This document shows positions 14,444-17,653 of a stretch of DNA of 17,653 nt, piece by piece. This DNA comes from Planctomycetota bacterium (GTDB lineage: Bacteria; Planctomycetota; Brocadiia; JAJRTI01). The stretch lies in NCBI GenBank assembly GCA_024278415.1, contig JAJRTI010000600.1, positions 1 to 17,653 on the forward strand, written 5' to 3'. Made by a program: the position numbers and the translations under genes. The stretch's first letter is position 1; each line of letters opens with the position of its first letter. The notes beneath the pieces are model-generated. The model had not been told where the DNA came from and did not search any database. It was given only the letters and a program-made list of their open reading frames with translations.

Positions 14444-14940
14444 GGCAAGGCCAGTCAGGAGGTTCCCCATGAGCTTTGCTGATCCGAGCGGCAGACGCCG
14501 CGGGCTTGTAGTAGGGCCATTTATGGCCCGTCAGCAACGCTGAAAAACGGGCGATGCATCGCCCCACGTGTCACGTCATGGCTGAGGTGTCGAACACGGA
14601 CGCGCCGCAGTGCGACCGTGGGGCGACCCGCTTGTAGTGGCGACCGTCAGGGCGCCCTCTGCTCCGATGGGCGAATCGGCGCCCGAACGGAAGGCCCTGA
14701 CGGGCCTGCGACAAGCGCTATATCGCCCGCTTGTGGCCGCGTCGTGTTCCTCCGCCATCCCGGCTGCCACGCACGCCAGAGCAGTCGTCGTCCGCCGTGC
14801 CTCGGACACCGTGACGAGGACTGCGCCGCGAGCGGTGCGACAGCACAGGCATGAGCAAGTGGGGTTTTGCAAGTGGCTCGGGATTTCAATACACCTGCCC
14901 ACCGCCCGCATGGTGGCGTATGCGGCTACAAGTGCCTTGA

Positions 14941-14976
14941 TTGACGGTAAAGGAGCGGATCATTACAGTATCGTGC
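14941..14976 (+). promoter_or_regulatory. Predicted sigma-70 promoter of the acyltransferase gene
   Basis: TTGACG (14941-14946), a 17-bp spacer and TACAGT (14964-14969) lie upstream of the ATG at 15054, giving a leader of about 78 nt. Both boxes are partial matches, so this is a moderate call. Confidence 0.4.
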
Positions 14977-15053
14977 GTCGCGTCTTGCGGTCGCCGGACG
15001 CCGCTGCGACCTTGGAGGAACAGGCGCTTCGGTCCAGCACGAGTATCGCGTCC

Positions 15054-16154
15054 ATGGCACATGATTCGGCTACCCCATTTCGGCGACTGCCCTACATGCC
15101 GCAGCTTGACGGGCTGCGTGCGTTGGCGGTGCTGGGTGTGCTCGTGCTGCACTTCACCCCGGCCGCGTCGCCGATCAAGAACGTCATCCCACTGGGAGCA
15201 GGGGTCACGCTGTTCTTTGTGCTGTCGGGCTACCTGACCACCCGCACGCTGCTCAACGCCCGGCAGCTAGCCGAACCCGATGGAGAGGCCGCGCTCTGGC
15301 GCGCATGGCGGCGGTTCCATGCTCGCCGCCTGCTGCGCGTTGTGCCTCCGTACTACATACTGATCGGCATTGCTGCGGCCGTCGGGTGCGAGCCTGTGCG
15401 CAACAGCTTCTGGTGGCACGTTTGCTACGCCACAAACTGGGGGTTCCTGTATAGCTGGGGTCCGGAGGGCGTGAACGCTCACTTGTGGTTTGTGTCCGTG
15501 ATGGAGCAGTTCTATTTGGTCTGGCCGTTGTTCATGATCTTCCTACCAGAGCGCCGGCTCATGCCTGCTGTGCTTGGCGCTATCGCAGTTGGGCCGGTGA
15601 CGCGTGTGATTTGCCAAGCATACGACTATAGTCCGTTCCACTTGTTCATGTGGCCCACGTCCAGCTTCGACGCGCTGGGTGTTGGCGCGTTGCTCGCCAT
15701 GCTGTCCCGCCGCGACGACGGTGTCTGGTGGCGGTACAAGCTGGGCCGCTGGGGACTTGCCGCGGGCTTGCCGGTCTATTACATCGGTTTTTTGGCGGAT
15801 CGCTTGACGGGCGAGTTCGTTGGCGTATACGAGAGCTTGGGCGTGGCAGGGCTTGCGCTGTTCTGCTTCTGGCTCATTGATCGAGCATCGTCCGGGTTCC
15901 AAGGCGTGGCAGGCTGGCTCCTGTCATGGTGGCCTTTGTGTTGGGTTGGCAAGGTGAGCTACACCGTTTACTTGGCCCACATGTTTGTGGCGTCTGCCAT
16001 CGGCTGGCTTGCTTCCCGACTCCATGTTGGAGGTTTTACCGACCCCTTCAGCATGCTTGTGCTGATTGCTGCCACTCTTGGCGTGGCTGCCGTTTCGTGG
16101 TACCTTGTGGAGCGCCCGGTGTCCAGGCTGCGAGACCGGTTCCGCACAACGTGA
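15054..16154 (+). CDS. Acyltransferase 3 (OafA/NodX-type) membrane protein
   Basis: A 366-aa integral membrane protein with about ten transmembrane segments, of the family that O-acetylates or otherwise acylates cell-surface glycans. Signature parts are QLDGLRALAVLGVLVLHF (about 16-33) with the conserved His, LFFVLSGYLTT, RRLLRVVPPYYI, the HLWFVSVMEQFYLVWPL block near the middle, YTVYLAHMF and WYLVERPVSRL at the C-terminus. ATG 15054 is chosen because the family's N-terminus begins just after it; the ribosome site is weak, and the frame is open for 148 more codons upstream without family resemblance. Third codon positions hold more T than in neighbouring genes, a mild sign of different origin. 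The URO-D family gene follows after 39 bp on the same strand. The acceptor is unknown; the polysaccharide made by the left block is a natural guess. Confidence 0.92.
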   Translation: MAHDSATPFRRLPYMPQLDGLRALAVLGVLVLHFTPAASPIKNVIPLGAGVTLFFVLSGYLTTRTLLNARQLAEPDGEAALWRAWRRFHARRLLRVVPPYYILIGIAAAVGCEPVRNSFWWHVCYATNWGFLYSWGPEGVNAHLWFVSVMEQFYLVWPLFMIFLPERRLMPAVLGAIAVGPVTRVICQAYDYSPFHLFMWPTSSFDALGVGALLAMLSRRDDGVWWRYKLGRWGLAAGLPVYYIGFLADRLTGEFVGVYESLGVAGLALFCFWLIDRASSGFQGVAGWLLSWWPLCWVGKVSYTVYLAHMFVASAIGWLASRLHVGGFTDPFSMLVLIAATLGVAAVSWYLVERPVSRLRDRFRTT

Positions 16155-16193
16155 TGACAGCCCGCGGTGTGAGATCACATGAGGAGGACGCAC

Positions 16194-17234
16194 ATGCCAG
16201 CGCACGCGAGATTCTCGGACCTTGAGGCCGCTCTCACGCTCCGAAACGAACCGGACCGCGTGCCGCTTGTGGAGTTCGACGTCGAGCCGGGCGTGATGGG
16301 AGCGTTCCTGGGCCGCAAGGTCGCGGGCCCCGCGGACATCGTCGATTTTTGGGCGACCGCGGGCTACGGCCACGTGCCGCTGTCCGTGGGGCTGCTCGAG
16401 ATGGGCGGCGTGCTGTCCGGCGAGGCGAGCTTGAGCAAGGAGGACAAGTACAGCCTCTACTCGGACGAGCCTGTGGAAATGACCTGGGCCGCGGAGCACA
16501 AGGGCATCATCACGTCCATGGCCGAAATCGAGGCACACCCCTGGCCTGCAACGGACCAGATGGACTTCACCCAATTGCGCGAGGTCGCCGCACTGCTGCC
16601 GCCGGGCATGAAGATTGTGGCGTGCCTGGGCAAGATCTTCACGTCCGCGTGGATGCTCATGGGGTTCGAGACCTTTTGCATGGCCACGGTCGAGCAGCCC
16701 GACCTCGTCGCCGCACTCGTGGAGAGGGCCGGTTCGCTCCAGTATCTCGCACTGGAGCAGGCTATCGAAGAGGGGGGAGTCGGCGCGGTGCTGCTGGCCG
16801 ACGACATCGCGTACGGCACAAGCACGATGGTGAGCCCCGCGGTGCTGCGACGCTACATCTTCCCGTGGTTCAAGCGCATGGGCGAGCTGTGCCGCGCCAA
16901 GGGCCTGCCGTTCATCTACCACTCCGATGGCTGCCTCTTCGAGGTCATCGAGGATCTCATCGACTGTGGCTTCAACGCGCTGCATCCCATCGAGCCGCAG
17001 GCCATGGACCCGCGCGAGACGAAGGAGATCGTCGCGGGCCGCATGTGCCTGCTCGGCGGGGTGGACGTAGACCGGCTCGCCCGCGGCACCCCTGATGAGA
17101 TCAAGGAACTGTCGCGGCAGTGCATCCGTGACATGGGCCACGATGGCGCGTACGCGCTGGGCTCGGCGAACTCGGTGCCGGACTACGTGCCGGTGGAGAA
17201 CTTCCGGGCGATGATCGAGGTGGCGCACGAGTGA
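16194..17234 (+). CDS. Uroporphyrinogen decarboxylase (URO-D) family protein
   Basis: A 346-aa cytoplasmic TIM-barrel protein of the URO-D superfamily, which includes heme-pathway HemE and cobalamin-dependent methyltransferases such as MtaA and CmuA. Characteristic parts are LRNEPDRVPLVEFD at the N-terminus, LLADDIAYGTSTMVSP (about 200-215), YHSDGCL (242-248), NALHPIEPQAMD (about 261-272), LLGGVDVDRL (286-295) and GSANSVPDYVP (323-333). HSDGC sits where the methyltransferases have a zinc-binding HxCG, so zinc binding is doubtful but Cys247 is near. The HemE signature near the N-terminus is absent, so heme synthesis is unlikely. A near-perfect AGGAGGA 5 nt before ATG 16194 decides the start over an ATG 15 bp upstream. 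This subgroup is multi-copy in Planctomycetota-like genomes and its reaction is unknown; methyl transfer is possible. Confidence 0.93.
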   Translation: MPAHARFSDLEAALTLRNEPDRVPLVEFDVEPGVMGAFLGRKVAGPADIVDFWATAGYGHVPLSVGLLEMGGVLSGEASLSKEDKYSLYSDEPVEMTWAAEHKGIITSMAEIEAHPWPATDQMDFTQLREVAALLPPGMKIVACLGKIFTSAWMLMGFETFCMATVEQPDLVAALVERAGSLQYLALEQAIEEGGVGAVLLADDIAYGTSTMVSPAVLRRYIFPWFKRMGELCRAKGLPFIYHSDGCLFEVIEDLIDCGFNALHPIEPQAMDPRETKEIVAGRMCLLGGVDVDRLARGTPDEIKELSRQCIRDMGHDGAYALGSANSVPDYVPVENFRAMIEVAHE

Positions 17235-17243
17235 CGCGACTCC

Positions 17244-17272
17244 TTGACTGTGCGGGTGCGTGGGCCTAACAT
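17244..17272 (+). promoter_or_regulatory. Predicted sigma-70 promoter upstream of the PilZ-like gene
   Basis: TTGACT (17244-17249), a 17-bp spacer and TAACAT (17267-17272) form a good sigma-70 promoter starting just after the URO-D family stop codon. The predicted start near 17279 leaves an unusually long leader of about 160 nt before ATG 17439. Confidence 0.6.
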
Positions 17273-17285
17273 TGATGGTCCGCGT

Positions 17286-17359
17286 CGTGACCCTGATCAC
17301 GCGGCGGCAGCGGACGGCCTGCGCCGTCCGTCGGAACGTGATCCCGAGGCTTCGGGATC
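17286..17359 (+). promoter_or_regulatory. Three consecutive hairpins in the PilZ-gene leader
   Basis: CGTGA/TCACG (17286-17301), CGGACGGC/GCCGTCCG around CTGC (17311-17330) and GATCCCGA/TCGGGATC around GGCT (17340-17359) follow each other within the predicted leader. None is followed by a T tract, so they are not simple terminators. They do not match a riboswitch class I can recall, including c-di-GMP types. Some may belong to a dispersed repeat or to the 3' end of the previous transcript. Confidence 0.45.
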
Positions 17360-17438
17360 CGCTCCTGGGTTGCGGGCGTCTCCCGCTTTGTGTCAGCCGA
17401 CGCGTTCCGCTGTAGTTCCTGAGCACCGAGGCTACTCC

Positions 17439-17653
17439 ATGGCCGTTGGCGGCAGCCGAAACTACCGTCGCTTCCTCGTGGACAACTGCGAGGTGCAGGT
17501 GCGCGCGGGTTTGCTGGGGCGGGACCGGTCGTTCTACCCGGTGATCAACCTGGGGCTCGGAGGCATCCAATTCATCTCGTTCCGCTCCCTCAAGCTGGGC
17601 CAGCGCGTGCAAATGAGCGTGAAGGTGGGAGAGCAGTTGGACGTGTTCAAGTC
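17439..17653 (+). CDS. PilZ-like domain protein, cut by the window end
   Basis: The first 71 residues of a protein that runs off the right edge. NYRRFLVDNCEVQV (8-21) and INLGLGGIQFIS (36-47) have the spacing and strand pattern of a PilZ domain, the c-di-GMP-binding beta barrel. The two ligand motifs are imperfect: RRxxxR lacks the final Arg (RRFLVD) and D/NxSxxG reads NLGLGG, with Gly for Ser. Binding of c-di-GMP is therefore uncertain. GAGG lies 8 nt before ATG 17439 and supports the start. A predicted promoter and hairpin-rich leader precede it. A further domain may follow outside the window. Confidence 0.72.
   Translation, partial: MAVGGSRNYRRFLVDNCEVQVRAGLLGRDRSFYPVINLGLGGIQFISFRSLKLGQRVQMSVKVGEQLDVFK

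Larger units (their letters stand above)
14376..15053. other. Divergent spacer with dispersed repeats and two predicted promoters
   Basis: No gene is supported. The left edge carries the leader and promoter of the minus-strand signalling operon. The middle (about 14500-14720) holds a 7-bp hairpin GGGCCAT-TT-ATGGCCC (14514-14529), a 16-bp palindrome GGGCGATGCATCGCCC (14549-14564) and repeated CTTGTAGTRG words (14505-14514 and 14633-14642). Next to the second word is a nested inverted repeat, CGTCAGGGC (14645-14653) with GCCCTGACG (14694-14702). The right part carries a predicted promoter for the acyltransferase. The plus frame stays open through this stretch, but its translation resembles no family. 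Confidence 0.6.

Noticed and set aside
14376..14567. Longer form of the di-heme protein
   Set aside because: The added 64 residues would cross the predicted promoter and bury the signal peptide; GTG 14375 has AGGAG at proper spacing.
14610..15053. 148-codon extension of the acyltransferase
   Set aside because: The frame is open but crosses repeat sequence and lacks family similarity; GC-rich DNA often leaves such frames open.
15924..17612. Long minus-strand reading frame opposite the URO-D family gene
   Set aside because: Arg/His-rich translation without a recognisable domain; it is the shadow of a clear gene in GC-rich sequence. The same applies to the plus-strand frame 12726-14108 opposite the di-heme protein.

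Overview
The window is GC-rich bacterial chromosome with 13 protein genes, one of them cut by the right edge. A secreted discoidin/beta-propeller/di-heme protein of the hydrazine-synthase-alpha-like group, a URO-D-like family protein, a divergent ROK kinase and many dispersed hairpin repeats are gene content I associate with Planctomycetota, Lentisphaerota, Hydrogenedentota and their neighbours. The phylum is an inference; no marker gene here fixes it.

Left block (458-7611, all minus strand): a surface-polysaccharide locus read from right to left. The order is rfbB (dTDP-glucose 4,6-dehydratase), a class I methyltransferase, a GT-C membrane glycosyltransferase, a small unknown protein, a ROK-type kinase and a second GT-C membrane protein. 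Three junctions overlap by 4-14 bp, so this looks like one or two translationally coupled operons. A good sigma-70 promoter lies before rfbB. Two copies of one dispersed hairpin repeat, in opposite orientation, lie outside the block at 199-289 and 7771-7860, and a 44-bp perfect palindrome lies at 148-191.

Middle block (8138-14443): a signalling module. On the minus strand, a secreted di-heme protein, a soluble histidine kinase with its own receiver domain, and an NtrC-family sigma-54 activator form an operon behind a predicted sigma-70 promoter. The secreted protein and the kinase overlap by 4 bp. Heptanucleotide tandem repeats fill the kinase-activator gap. Facing this operon on the plus strand is a near-consensus sigma-54 promoter (8240-8255). 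About 95 bp upstream of it is an inverted repeat that could bind the activator, and about 22 nt after the predicted start is a strong terminator hairpin. This predicts a sigma-54-driven RNA of about 62 nt with an exposed CU-rich anti-Shine-Dalgarno stretch. A gene for a receiver-only protein whose phospho-acceptor Asp is Glu follows. The promoter, RNA and pseudo-receiver, with the activator next door, are the most interesting part of the window; the layout recalls qrr/luxO in Vibrio.

Right block (14941-17653, plus strand): a membrane acyltransferase-3 protein, a URO-D family protein, and the start of a PilZ-like protein behind its own sigma-70-like promoter and a leader with three hairpins. 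I found no tRNA, rRNA, CRISPR array, complete insertion sequence or replication origin.
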